DNA from: Lepisosteus oculatus
Taxonomy: Eukaryota; Chordata; Actinopteri; Semionotiformes; Lepisosteidae
DNA length: 64,000 nt
Assembly: GCF_040954835.1 (NCBI RefSeq)
Contig: NC_090707.1
Coordinates: 22,958,570 to 23,022,569 of the forward strand
Direction of reading: 5' to 3'
Under the pieces are notes generated by a model. The model saw only the letters and a list, made by a program, of their open reading frames with translations, did no database searches and was not told where the DNA came from. The number at the start of each line of letters is the position of its first letter. The stretch's first letter is position 1. The position numbers were made by a program, and so were the translations under genes. Below, piece after piece: positions 37,348-50,705 of this stretch.

Positions 37348-40300
37348 CTATTTAAGAAAAAAAATGATATTAGGAATTAAATGGGTTTTTTAACCATGTA
37401 ACTAAGCTATGCATTATATGGCAAAAATGTAGCTAATTTCCAATGTGCCAACACAATGGGTAATAAATCACTATGACTGACTTACTCTAACCAATACCTT
37501 ACATAAAAAAAGTATTTACTCCCGCTTTTACAAAAAGAGGGGAACAGAAGAAGAGGAGGTGTTCGGAGCTTTGGAGCAGGGATTATATGAACTACTGAAG
37601 CTTAGGTGAAGCAGTTTAATATCTCAATACCCAAAGGTACAAGTAGAAAGTACAGAAAAGGCTGGGAACAGGACACACTTCTTTATACAAAGAACAACAA
37701 GTATCCTTGCTGTCTGGTTTAAATGGGATCCTTAAATCAATTATTAGTCAAATGAGCTAAACAGATCTCTGACAGAGAGATATTTGTTCAAAAAGGTGTA
37801 AAACGTCTGAACTGGTTAGCATATTAAGAATAATTTTCAAAAGCTTCAAACTTTAAGCACTAATATGTACAAGCAATTAATAATTTGTAGCGGTTACCTC
37901 TACAAAATACCGTAACATTGTGTTACAGGACAAGATAACAGATGTTCTTCAAAATCATTACTGCTTTGAAAGGTTCTGAATTAAAGAGTTTAGCTCTTAA
38001 TTACACGGTGAAATTTTCTGACAGTACAGAAAATTGCTCTCTCCCTCTTCTCTGTGGAATATATTTAGAAAATCAGTTATCACTTGCCAAGTAGTCTTCA
38101 AAGGGGACAGCAGATACTCTGAAAACATTTCAGTGCTCTTTTCAAATATCAGTTTAAACAACTGAACCCACTTGATAATGTATTTTGATGTGGACGACCT
38201 GCTGTATAATATAATCATTGATGCTTAGAAAAATGCAAAACTGATTAACTGAAGTAACTCACGTTTTACAATTGCATATTATGATTTCTTTCTAAAACAA
38301 GTATTGAAGCATTTCAGGCTGACTTTCAGAGGTTTTTGTGATTAATAAACATGAGTTCTGTAAAAAACAAATTCCGTACGCTTTGGCTTCACTCAGCATG
38401 TAAATATCTCCATGCATAACCATGGTTAAATTTCAGATCTTGTTAGTGTTTCAACTGCACATACTTAAACTGGGTATATATGATCACAAGTATGTTTTAT
38501 CTAATCTATACACTCCCTTGTTCCTTTAAAAGGACCTGGCTAATTGTTGCTTGCTTAATTTTAAGTAAACTCTTCAATTTTCTGAAGTTAATACCAATGT
38601 TCCTTTGTGAAAAGCATATTGTAACGTTTCAGGGTTCACGTGGGCACCCTCACCGCTGCCGCATCAGGTCAGCCCCCCACCATTGGGGACTTAATAAATG
38701 TATTATTTATATATTTATATACTTTTATACAGTATATACTTTATATATCTGTACAAATACCAAAACATTGGCTCTACAATTAAAGTACATTTACTTAGCG
38801 TATCACAAATACAAACTGTCTTGAAAATAGTAACTTGCAAAACTATTCTCAGTGCTTTAATATGTAACTCCCTTTACTTGAAAGACAAGTCTTCAGAGGT
38901 ATCCCTGCAGTAGAAGATCTAGTGAAAACACTTTTTTCAGCAACCTTTATGATGTTGCTGTGAAAGACGAAATACAGGTTAGGGCAAACTAATTAAACTG
39001 ACTTGGTAACTTTTATAAACAGCACCCAACATGGACTGACAGTAACTAACAACAATTGCTGCAGGTGTTTCCTTCTATGCTAGACACAGACATTTCTGGA
39101 TATGCTCATAAATGTGGAAATATAAATATTGCTCATAAATGTGCAATAGACAAAAGTAAGGGGATAATATTTGTCCCCCAGAATAAAGTTTAGATTTTGC
39201 TTGCTGAGTAATAAAGGCTAACATTCTTTTGTCTGGTTTTATCGTCTGTACCCCTGTCTGGTTTTAGCAACCTGAGCACACAAATAGACATCTGCTTATC
39301 TACACAAAAATAGATACAGCAGCATTATGTCCTAAACAATAATTGAAATGGCTTACACTGATGTCATCAAGGTGTGTAAGCACAAACAAAGCTATCAGAA
39401 TGAATGAATTCCTAGTACACTGTCCAGCCAAGAACTGTGGTTTTATACTTCACACCCAAATGGGGAGAAAGTGGATAAGAATAGTGTCTAACTTTCCAAG
39501 CAATAAGCAATATTTTCAGAACTTGCCTCGTTTCAAAATTTGTTAGCAGGTAGTTTTGCACCAGACATCTGTCATTTTATATAATTATAAGTATCCATTG
39601 TCTTCATTTATATTTCCTTGGCCTGCCTCAGATGAGCATCAATAAAGGCAAAACTGCTGTTTGTGGTTGCCCACTTAAATATATGCAAAGCAGTATTAGA
39701 AGTCTTTTTAGATGGTTCTACTTTCTAAAACAGTGATAGACAAAAATAAATATTCATATATCTCATATTTTGTGTGACTTCTACATATTCTTACACTTAA
39801 TACCACCTTAACCCTTAATGGTCTTCTTACAAGCTAGCATTTATTACAGGAAGAAATATAAAGTCATTTTATTTATTAAAATGTTGTGCTAAAAACAAAA
39901 GAAAAAAACATGCTTTGCATGTATGCATAGTAATAAAGGATTTATCATTGAAAGGAAAACAACAGACAATTTGACAATGGAAAAGGTGAGGAGAAAAAGA
40001 GGGTCTAAAGATATGAAAATTTGAAAGATGAGTTTAAAAAAATGCAGAAATATGTAACTGAATCAAGAGATTTAGAAAGACATAAATTGATTATTGGGAG
40101 TGGGGAAAGATGTGAACCGTATTTAATTAAAGAGATTGTTTTCTGATATCTTTCTGGAATACGACTCTTTGAAATCCTGTATGTCCCTTTGAAAGGACAC
40201 AGACATAAAGGTTAGTGTAATCATGGTTGGGAAATGTAAAACTATGTCCCTGACATGGCTACCTGAAACCTGAAATGGTTGGGCAGTCATCTTCCTATTT

Positions 40301-43300
40301 TACTAATGTAAATGGATGGGCACGTATTGTAAGAAATGGATACATTAGATTGCTAGACACACATGATGCTCATGGGTAAGGCTATTGTGGACAAGAAGAA
40401 CTGTGGAACCAGATTATCTGGTTACTGGTATGAGCTGACTGAGAGCACAAAGGGTGTTAGGAAAGAAGGTAAGGACAAATGCTATGTGATTTCAGGTACA
40501 AGAATCCCCCATGAATTTTATGTTCTGTGACATTAATAGTCGAAAGGAAAACATTTTAGGTTTATAGTGAAATTTAAAAGCGTGCAGAATAGAAAATGAT
40601 TATTATTTGTATATGTACAGTATGTACAGTGGACATAGCTGCATATAGAAGTGGTTTTGCTCTTACCTCACCATCAAATTCAAATCATATGCTTTTTTCC
40701 CTTGGATATTAGTATCTAAAGTGTTTCAAAGTTATACTGATACATTTCTAATTACAGCACATGTGAAAATACATTACTGTAAACCGTGTACGTCTACAGT
40801 CTACAACACAAGACAAACTGTGAGAGACAGTAAAAACATGTTTTGCTGTGTGGCAGATAAATCATTTAAATATACTACATTCTTAGGCACTGCTCTTCTT
40901 GATTCATATTCAAAGGCTGATGGGAAAAGCAGTTGCATTCATTAGGGTTTCATGTCCTGTTTTTGTGACTGTCTACTGTCCTCCATATTTATTATGGAGG
41001 TCCGTTATTAGAGGTTATCATTTGTCTACATTAAATGTCTCTCCACAAAATCAAATGTCTGAGAGTGAAGTCAAAATTAACTGGTCTAAGCTTTTAACAC
41101 ACTCATATTCCTTATCTGTTCCTGGTTATTTTAGCTGAAATGGAAGATGTGAGCTAGCTACTACATTCATAAATAATTAGCAAATGTCCTTTAAAAACAC
41201 ACAAAAGTGCACCCTAACGTCACCTCCTGGATATAAAAATAAACTGGATATAAATATTGGTGGGATTAGTAGAAGCAAAAGCAGAAAAGGTTTTTATATA
41301 AAAAAGAGAAATCAGATTTTGTGTCAGATGAATTAAGGAAACTGGGGATGCAAACCAACAATGCAAAGGTAGGGATCCACAAACTTGATTCAACATGATA
41401 ATGTTGAATAATTAATATATTAACAGATTTGATTGTGCTGTTTAGAAAAGAGTCAGGCAATGTGTTGTTTTTTGCAGCCTCTAGGTTGCTTAAAGATTAA
41501 GTTAACCTGCTAAGTTAACTTAGAGTTTGTTATTTGAGGTAAGGAGAGTGAATTTTTTGTTAGTTGAACCATACACAGTGAATGAGAATTTGGTCCATGC
41601 CCTTCCTGAACCTCAGACATAACCCTCTCCAGTGGAAAACTAAAAGAAGACATTGACTGGAATTCCTCCATAGTTTACTTTTTTGGTTAAGCATTAACAA
41701 TTAAACAATCTTCCATAGTCCCATTGAACTACCCTCAGGAAATGAGCAATTCTTGAATTCATACTAAAATGGCAACTTTCACAACTTTGTACCAAAAAAT
41801 CAGCAGTTCTTCTATTAAAACAATATAAATTGAGGTTTTTTGCTAGCACAACAGCGTTTAGGATTGCATAAAACTTGTAAGGGAAATGCTAGAGGAGAAA
41901 TGGAATCAGTGGAAAAAATACATATGCTGAAATGAAGAAGTTAATGCAAGTTTTACCTCAAAACATTACTTTGATGTTCTTTCTGTGACCGCTCGTACTA
42001 CTGAAAAAATCTAGCAAATCTCACTTGTGGTACAGTATAATGTTTGAATTTGTTTAGAAGGCAACATGGCAACATGGAACAATGCTAATTGCTGTAACTG
42101 ATCATTTCAGTAAGTGCTAGTGACCTTTATAAGAAAAAAATACCTTTACTAATTAAATCATTTTTTCCAAGCCATTAAATATTATGTGAATATTAGTAGC
42201 TTGGAATATTATTGACAGAAAATTGTACAGTATAAAACAAAACATCAAAAAAACTAAAGCTTGACAATTTTATGTCAGAGTCAGAGATTCAGGATGTAGG
42301 ATACTTTAAGTTACTGAAAGATGGTAAATTGAAAAGAAATGCACAAGGCTGAGCTAGTTACTATTCTATCTGGATTTTTATTTATTCAATTAAACATTCT
42401 TCAGTTGAAGGTTCGTGTCCCCAGAAGTGATGTTTGGATAATATGACAGGATCAATGCCTTCTATGTTTTTAAAATGGGGCCTCCTTTTGCATCTGTTTG
42501 CCAGCACAAAGAAAGGCAAAGGTGAATTTAGTTTGTTGTGAGCTTATCTGCCTACAGGGCAAGAGACTTCAAACAAAGTTCTTAACTCAGAAAGAAAATA
42601 ACAAGGGATGTAACAGGGACTTAATCTGTTAAGGTTAGATACACAGGCTTGGTGTTGTTTTGATTTTTGGTTTAGATTTTTTTATTCTATTTATATGTAA
42701 AAATTAGTATTTCCTTAATTGGATTAATGTTTGAAACGTTTAAAATGTTACATCACAGATTCTGAACTGTTTTTAGAATGCCAATGCTGCTTGTAAGACA
42801 TTGTTAGTGTTATCAGTATAATGATGGCACATAATACTTTGAACGTAAAAAGCCCACTGCCACATTTCTCAAAAAGTTTGAAATCTAAACTTTGTGCTCT
42901 TCCTTTTCTTGAAAAAATATTAGCTTTTCAGGTACAGAACAAAGAGCCGGGACACTGAAGGAAATTACCGAAGTATGGATACTTTGTTTTGTATATATTT
43001 TTTTGGTTTTCATTTAAATGGGTACTTAATTATACTTCAAATGTTCCTTATATTTTAAATCTATGTAAATCTCACTGGCAGTTGTACTGCTGTATTATAG
43101 CGTTTGAATATACCTGGAAAAACTTATCATCTTTAATAAGTAGTGCAGAAGGTGGGTATCAAACCTACAATTTAAATTGTCAGAGAGAAGTGGTGCAGAA
43201 ATTCTAAACACTTTTATTATGTATTGAGGATGTAACAAATACATTATCATTCTGGTTGTGGTAGCATAAACAAATAAGTGGGAAGTAAATAATGTCAGTA

Positions 43301-46300
43301 TAATTCTCACTGGTTTGCTCTCATAAAGCATGAATGTTTCTTCTTCAGTGTCTTATTTTTTCCCCTCTGTTTGTTCTCAGTTAAAATATCACCCAATATA
43401 GAAACTATTTCTTTTTCCTTTGCACCTTATTCTAAGCAGTTACCACAAAGCAATCTCGGGTGCTAAAGAAGGGCTTTCCATTTTCTTGCTGACGAAGGGG
43501 ACTTAAACTTGCAGGTTAATTAGAGGAACGAATGCAACCTACCGAAAGCGTTTTTTAACTGAATGTGCTGTGCCAGCATATTTCACACAGGTTTGTCTAA
43601 TGTATAATTACAAATGTATATACGAAACGCTTATTCTGTGAAATTATAAATCATATTCCTAGGCTTGGAAATGTTCCTTGTGAATCAGCAGGCAGACTGT
43701 AAAGTGACATTTCATGTAGGAACAACTTATCATTTCATTTTTTTTTAACATAGGCTAGATCCTGAAGGGAAATACAATGGATTGCACATTGTTCACTTCC
43801 TTCAGAATACACTTGCTATGTATTTTTTAATTGTATGAATCAAACATTGAACAAACTAAAATTTGTTTTAAATTAACACAATTTAGCAAAATTAATGTGG
43901 ACAACAGTAAATTACCATCATAAAACTTTCCAGACATTTCCTTTATAAACATTTCCATCTTTCTGTAAAGACTAAAATTACTGGTGTCCATTCATTTCTA
44001 ATAGCATAGCATTAAAATAAAACAATCATTAATTTCTTGTTATACTACTAAGGAAATTGAAATATATGGTAAACAAGACCAAACTCCCATTCTATTATTG
44101 CTTCCTAGTCACTGACCCTTATCCCTAAAATTAACATCCAGTTTAAATTACATGAATTTTTAATCACACCAGTCAGGATAGAAGGCAGCTGCTGGTTAAT
44201 TCATTGGTCTGTATGTGTTGGTATGTGTGTATATTGGTCAGGGGGTGATAAATCATCTGTGTTTTTGTTTATTTTTTCAATATCAGAAACATAGTCATTT
44301 TCATTTAAAGAAGTACTTCACATAACAAACATTAAACAATACATGTTAGTGCAAAGCTGTTCTTTGAATTTTATTAGGTACCGTATACATTCTAAACATA
44401 CATATTTTGTTGTACAACCATGTACTATTGCACCATCTCTGTAAATGTTTGATATATTATCAGTATTAGAGTATGACCTGGTCAAATGTCCAAGGTTAAA
44501 ATATGGGTAGATGGCTCCCTTATTTTCCACAGAAAAGGACAAATCACATTATTAACCTACAACTGTGAACAGTTAAAAGAGACCTTTATATCTCTAATGT
44601 TTCAATAAAGCCCCTTGGGTACAATCTGTAGCGCATTATGCTGTATATGAAATAAGATGTTAAATTTTAAACTGTACTTTGCAGAACTGGAAGCAGTGTA
44701 AACATAAAAATTCATGGTCACGTTTTGGCTGGGTCAAAAATCTGAAAATGTAACAAAGGCAGTTTGAGAAGTCTGAGGAACCTTGTGTTGATTCATTACA
44801 TCAATGTAATCCTCTGTTTTTATGATTAGTTTTTGTTTCCTACATTATACAAATGTTCCATCAGATACAGTACATCTTGAGGAGAGTGATCTCAAAATCA
44901 TTTTTAATGCTATTCATACAAAAAACAAAAACAATAGAATGTTTTTCTTGAGTTTTAATTGTATTAGAGAGTGCACTCTTTTTTGGGTTAAAAGCTTGTT
45001 CCCAATGCTCATAGAGGGATACACATCACATTTTATAACACAATTTTCATACAATATATTATATGATATATGATATAATATATAGTTTTTAATAAGCAAT
45101 TTAAATTATTAATATGATACAAATAATTTATTTAAAGAAGAACTGAGCCTTTGATTGGTTTTACAACACATTAAACACTTCTGTTTCTCTAAAAGCGAAA
45201 TGACTTTTATAATCCATGTACAGTATGCCCATTCACATATTGCTGTCCCCACTGTTGAAGTGGTTTTCAGCTGCTGCCAAATCCTAAAATACTGTTTGTT
45301 TCAATATTGTAGTCTTACATTATCTTATTTAGTTGTTTATACTGGCAACTGTACAACCATAATGATTCAATCTGCAACAAAATTGCCAATATTTAGCATG
45401 GTACATTTTAGTAAATAAGGAAGATATGTATGTATTGATTATGTATGATTATGCTTATCTGTAGCTGTGTAAATATTTAGTTCCTAGAAATGACAAGTGT
45501 ATATGAGTGTGTTTCACACTCAATTAAGCATTAATCGATGCAAAGATCTTTTTTTAATTATGTGCAATAATAATAAGAAATTATGTTGATTGTGTGTATG
45601 TCTACTGTTAAGTCTCAAGTGACTTAACTAATGAAGGTGGAATTCCAAGCATCAGCTGAGCCTAGTAATGCAGACATCATCAGTTTTGAGTCTGGGCTTC
45701 GTCATCAGCAAGTGAGACAGAATTCACTTTCTGTTAGTGCAAAATTAGCTGAGACTCAATTGGGTGGTCAGCCTCCAGATGATCTAGAAATCATTGGCAG
45801 TGGTCCATGTGGGGATATCGGGTTCCTGTGAGATCTGCAGTGTTATCAATGAGGGCTTTTACCTATTGAATACTAATTCTTTTGTGGGCAGCATGGGGTT
45901 CAGAGTGTGAGAAGAGGGTAGATGGCTTGACTGTCGACTGATATCTTAAGAGGAAAGTCTGGATGTCATTCATCCATCACATAACTGCGTGAGACTCAGT
46001 GATTGATCATTGGTAGTTTCAATTCCAGGGGTTTAGAAAGAAAAATACTAGGCAGTTCCAAGATTGACATATATACTTAGAATTAGACCAATAACTGTAT
46101 ATGCTTTAATTTGCTGTAAATAATCTGGCACCTTTCTTTGAATGGAAAGACATGGGTTGTGAGATCCAATAATTTCTAGCACCATTTAAGAAAAAAAATT
46201 ATAAAAATTATTATCTATTTGACTTGCAAAAAATGAATTCTAAGATCTTCAGGTATGTCAGTGTAGACCTATAATATAACATAAAGCTTATTAATACACA

Positions 46301-46479
46301 TCAGTTCTCCTCAGCTGGCAATCAAATGACTGATCGTGAATTTGGGCAAATATTTTTATACTATGTATTTTTAAAGCTATTTAGTATTAGTCCATAACAC
46401 AATTAATCACGTACATATTTGTTTGAAATGTGTGCATGTTGTATGTGTGTGCACTGAGCCTTCCATTGTTTTGAATTCC

Positions 46480-46990
46480 TCCCCTGTAAGGAATGCTTTT
46501 AGTGACTCAGCTTGAAAACCACAGCAAGCCCTGCAGAGTATTTGTGTGGGAATGACTGACAGTTTTAAACCTTTTTTCATCCCCTTTTTTTGTCTTCAGG
46601 GGGTGAAAAAATGCCTACAGAGAATGGCTTCAATTTTTTATTCCTCTAGATCTTTGAACCACCTTACTAGCTTTGTATTGCACATTAAATCGCAGGTCTG
46701 CCTATGTGCAGGTCTTGACATACACTCACAGCCCAAGGAGGAGAATGAGGCTCTCTCCTCTCACCTGGTAATTACACCCCGCCAGGCTTTTAAGGACACC
46801 TCAGGTAGAAGTAACTGTAGTGGTGTGCGTGTCTGAATGAGTAAGCCAGGAGCAAGCCGTGGCACATTGGCTGCCATGGGGTTTGTATTGCAATTATAAG
46901 GGAGGATCCTCTAATCACAGACAGTGCAAATGAGAGAGCGAAAGAAAGAAATATAGGAAAACCTAGAGTGTGAAGAGCAACCGCAATGTC
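46480..46990. promoter_or_regulatory. Candidate conserved non-coding element in IGFBP2 intron 1
   Basis: A 500-base stretch of balanced composition and high complexity in an otherwise AT-rich intron. It includes an E-box next to a homeodomain core (cacctggtaattacacc, 46763-46779), attgcaattataa (about 46889-46901), and atcacagacagtgcaaatgag. No repeat family is recognised. Enhancer function is a guess from texture. Confidence 0.28.
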
Positions 46991-47239
46991 TGGCATGCAG
47001 TGTCTCCTGAGAGCTTAGAAGCTTAGCCAAGAAGAGCTCTGTGCATTATTCAGATAAGAAACCTCCAAACATCTGAAACACTATCTATACCTTGGAATTG
47101 GATTGGATTTCTCACAGTTATAATATTTCTATCATTTAAGATAAGCAAATTAAATAAACTACATTTCAACACTGAAAGCTCATACCCTGTTTCAAAACTT
47201 GTTCGGCTTGCCTTCATCTATGTTCTCATTAATTCCAAA

Positions 47240-47430
47240 CACACTCACATCTGTGCCAATTTTCCCAGAAGCCAATTAACCTACCAGTACGTCTAGAGAG
47301 TGGGAGAAAACTGGAGCACCTGAAGGAAACCCATGAGAACACAGGGAGAACATACAAACCCTACATACTGTAGATAGCACCCCAGGAATTGAAGCCAGGG
47401 CCCTAACCACCGTGCCACTGTACTTCCCAA
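47240..47430 (+). repeat. Dispersed fish repeat, fragment
   Basis: The block ttttcccagaagccaattaacctaccagtacg, then gtgggagaaaactggagcacctgaaggaaaccc and acacagggagaacatacaaaccc, ending ccctaaccaccgtgccactgtac, is a widespread repeat in fish genomes. A second copy lies at 59660-59945. I cannot name its class with certainty. Confidence 0.7.
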
Positions 47431-48787
47431 TTCAATATCGTTCTCATTAAATCCCTGCCTTCAAATCATCAATAATGTGTAGAATAGACTAGAACTCCAA
47501 GGTAAAAATCAGACGGATTCACATTGGATTGCTTGGTTGGCCAAGGCAGTCCTTTGCCATAGATATCAGATACCAACAGATTGTTCTAACATTCCATTTA
47601 ATGAAATCAAATTACTGTGAAAGATGCTGTAACATCTTATGTGGAATTCTTAAAGTCTTTGGCTACTTCTACATCTAAGTCTACATTTTGATGTGTAGCT
47701 AACATAGCCTTTATGTTGATCAAGCACATGCCCAGTCTCAAACCAATGAAGAGAGGTGTTTTCTAGTCCCTGTAAGAAGAGTGTCGAGAGGTATAAGGTT
47801 TCTACAAAAATTCATTATTACAGTTATGACCAAATTCACAATCCAACAATAATTGTTGATTATACGCTCTCCCTCTTTCACATTTCACAACAGCATCTTT
47901 CACAGCAGCTGTTGAGTTAGGATTGCAATACAAGCTTTTAAAGATTAGCTTTCTAATATATTTTTATTTTTATAAGAAACATCTCTGGTCTTCACTTGGT
48001 ACTTTGCATATCAAAGTTTTGAATACTTATAATAATCTCATTGGTAAAAACCTACCCTGTACATTATAGTAAGAGCTGCATTTTTCTGAAAAGGAAAAAG
48101 AAACCAGCTTGTTGAGGTCCAAATTGCTAGTTCCGCATTAAGCAAAATAAATGTGTTAAAAGTTAAAACAATGTTTCAAACTGACACAACTGTTGTGGAA
48201 CTTCTGAGTTATGATTCCTATTGTCTGTGAAGAAAAATATGGCTGAACAGAGATCTTACAATAAATATTTTTTTCAGCACCTCTCCTTCTAAATTTATAT
48301 TACCAAATCTATTTGCTAGGTGCTGGGGACTTTAATCTGGATTTTTCATTTGTGACACATTCTGTAGCCTACAGCTAATGACTGGAATGACAGACATATG
48401 CGAGTATTTGAGTGAATGCAGTTTATTTCTCACCTCTCCTTACCATATTGTCTAGCCCCCATTACAAATCTGAAAGTTAAAATCTTAACCTATACCACAA
48501 CACAATTTGTATACTGATGTCACCCTTATGATTTGGAACTGTAAATTAACAGTGAAAACCACAGACTACTTAATTGTAACACAACACTACATGTTATATT
48601 ACAAGAGTGCATCTGTTCTATTTAAGCACTTTCACAGAATCCTACTGACGGGTAAAGTAGATATACATTAATAATGATTTTGCTCATTTAGAATACAGAA
48701 CATCATGTTATATTTTACCTGCCTATGTGCCCAATAAAATATTTGTTTCATCACTGTTTAAGCTATCGCTTTAAATAGGTAATACAT

Positions 48788-49342
48788 CCAGCAGCCATAT
48801 CTCCCTGCAATTCACATCTGACATCCCACTGAACCTAAGCAGGTGTGAGCCCAGTCAGTACCTTGATGGAGACCTCCTGGGAAACACTAAGGTTGCTGCT
48901 GGAAGAGGTGTTAGTGGGGCCAGCAGGGGGCGCTCACACTGCAGTCTTTCTGGGTCCTTATGCCCCCAGTATAATGACGGGGACACTATACAGTAAAAAG
49001 GCGCCATCCTTCAGAAGAGATGTAAAACAAAGGTCCTGACTCTCTGTGGTCATTAAAAACCCCATGGCGTTTCTCGAAGAGTAGGGGAGTAACCCCGGTG
49101 TCCTGGCCAAATTTCCCATTGGCCTTTACCAATCATGGCCTCCTAATAATCCCCATCTATGATTTGGCTTCATCACTTTGTTCACCTCCCCACTAGTAGC
49201 TGATGTGTGGTACACTATGGCTGCCGTCGCATCATCCAGGTGGATGCTGCACATTGGGGGTGGTGGAGGGGAGTCCCCATTACCTGTGAAGCACCTTGAG
49301 TGGAGTGTCCAGAAAAGTGCTATACAAGTGTAAGCAATAAAT
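48788..49342 (+). mobile_element. Full-length 5S-rRNA-derived SINE
   Basis: The first ~110 bases align with 5S rRNA: ccatatctccctgca, then ctaagcaggtgtgagccc (box A region), then agtaccttgatggagacctcctgggaaacac (box C region). These are internal RNA polymerase III promoter elements of 5S genes. The body has gccagcagggggcgctcac, a segment around ccagtataatgacggggacactata, and atggctgccgtcgcatcatcc. The 3' end is gtccagaaaagtgctatacaagtgtaagcaataaata. The layout fits the SINE3 class of 5S-derived SINEs. Confidence 0.88.
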
Positions 49343-49457
49343 ATTTTCAACTAAGTCAAATGTATGACTTCAGTGCACGTGTAAAACAGCAAACTGCAAC
49401 TCTTACATATGCCTGTCAAATATCTATTAGCATCCCATTCTACATTATTTCTGAATT

Positions 49458-50705
49458 CATGATATTAAAACATTTTCTTCTTCTTCTTTTTCACAGCCTT
49501 AGTCCCAGACTTTCCTGGGGTCAGCTGCTTTGGTTGCTGTTCTCCACTTGTCTCTGTCGACCACATCTTCCTCACTCACTTCACATACCTCCATATCTTT
49601 TCTCACACAATCTATCCATCTCTTTCTAGGCCTGCCTCTTCCCCTGTTACCTTCCACCTCAAATTCCATTACCCTCTTTGTTACCTTTTTCAACGTCCCT
49701 CGTCATGATATGTCCATACCACCGTAACCTCGCCTCTCCCATCTTCTCAACTACATCCACCACCCTACATCGTCTACGGATTTCTTCATTTCTGATCTTA
49801 TCCTTCATTGAAATCTACAGAATCCATCTCAACATCCTCATTTCAGTTCTTCTCATCAAGTTTTCTTCCCTCTTTCCAACTGCCAAGCATTCAGCTCCAT
49901 ATAGTAGTACAGGTCTAATCACAGTCTTGTATATTTTGCACTTTAACTTTCTAGGAATTTTCCTGTCACAGATTATTCCAGTTATTTCTCTCCACTTGTT
50001 CCATCCAGCTTTCACTCTTTGTATTACTGCCTCCAGTGTTTCTCCTCCCTTTACCAGTTTAGATCCAAGGTATTTAAAGCCATCAACCTGTTTCAGTTTT
50101 CCTCCATTTGTCTCCTTAACATTGGTCATAGTACTTTATCTCCTCTTCTCTCCATTACCATTATTTCAGATTTTTCTGCATTCATTTTCAGTCCACCCTT
50201 TTCCAGACTCATCTGCCATTTGAACACTTTCTCCTGTAGTTCTACTTCTGAATCTGCCATCAGTGCCACATCATCAGCAAAGATGAGTTCCCAAGGCACT
50301 TCTGTTCTTACCTCCTCTGTCAGTGTGTCAATAATGTTGATAAAAAGGAAAGGACTTAGTGCTGATCCTTGGTGTACTCCAACTGTGATTTCAAACTCTT
50401 TTGTCTCTCCCCGTTGTGTGACCACCTTCGTAGTTGCATCTCTATAGGTTGATGGAACTAACTTCACCATGCTTTCTGGTACTCCTTTCTTCCTCAAGCA
50501 CCAACACACCACCTCTCTGGGCACACGGTCATATGCCTTCTCCAAGTCCAGAAAGGCCACATACAGCTTTTTCGCTTTCTCTAGTGTCTTCTCCTGTAAC
50601 TATCTCATCACAAAAATGGCATCTGTTGTGCTGTTCCCAGCTGAGAATCCAAATTGTGAGTTGTGGATCCTGACTATCTTCCATGGTTGCATGATATTAA
50701 AACAT
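49458..50705. repeat. 16-bp target-site duplication flanking the LINE
   Basis: The identical 16-mer catgatattaaaacat occurs at 49458-49473 and at 50690-50705, exactly at both edges of the RTE-like element. This is the expected footprint of target-primed reverse transcription, and the perfect match suggests a not very old insertion. Confidence 0.9.
49474..50689 (-). pseudogene. 5'-truncated RTE-like LINE, reverse transcriptase remnant
   Basis: Read on the minus strand, the element starts within the reverse transcriptase (QFGFSAGNSTTDAIFVMR, then an in-frame stop at 50600-50602). It continues through AFLDLEKAYDRVPREVV, VGVHQGSALSPFLF and the catalytic FADD (codons near 50281-50270), and then KMNAEKSEIMV. 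After a frameshift near 50129 it reads GFKYLGSKLVKGG and VIRPVLLYGAECL. A stop follows (49815-49817), then LRWYGHIMTRDVEKG, and after another frameshift RGRGRPRKRWIDCVRKDM. The 3' end has a (GAA)-type tail. Non-LTR retrotransposon; RTE-type clade is likely but not certain. It cannot encode an active protein. Confidence 0.85.

Noticed and set aside
45631..45831. 66-codon open frame with balanced composition
   Set aside because: No domain, no flanking splice logic and no resemblance to IGFBP2 sequence, though it lies inside intron 1.
48788..48900. A genuine 5S rRNA gene
   Set aside because: Only part of the 5S sequence matches, with many changes, and it continues into a SINE body; it is a SINE head.
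49678..50447. Long plus-strand open frames (142 and 181 codons)
   Set aside because: Antisense shadows of the RTE-like reverse transcriptase, rich in Ser, Phe and Leu with no domain.
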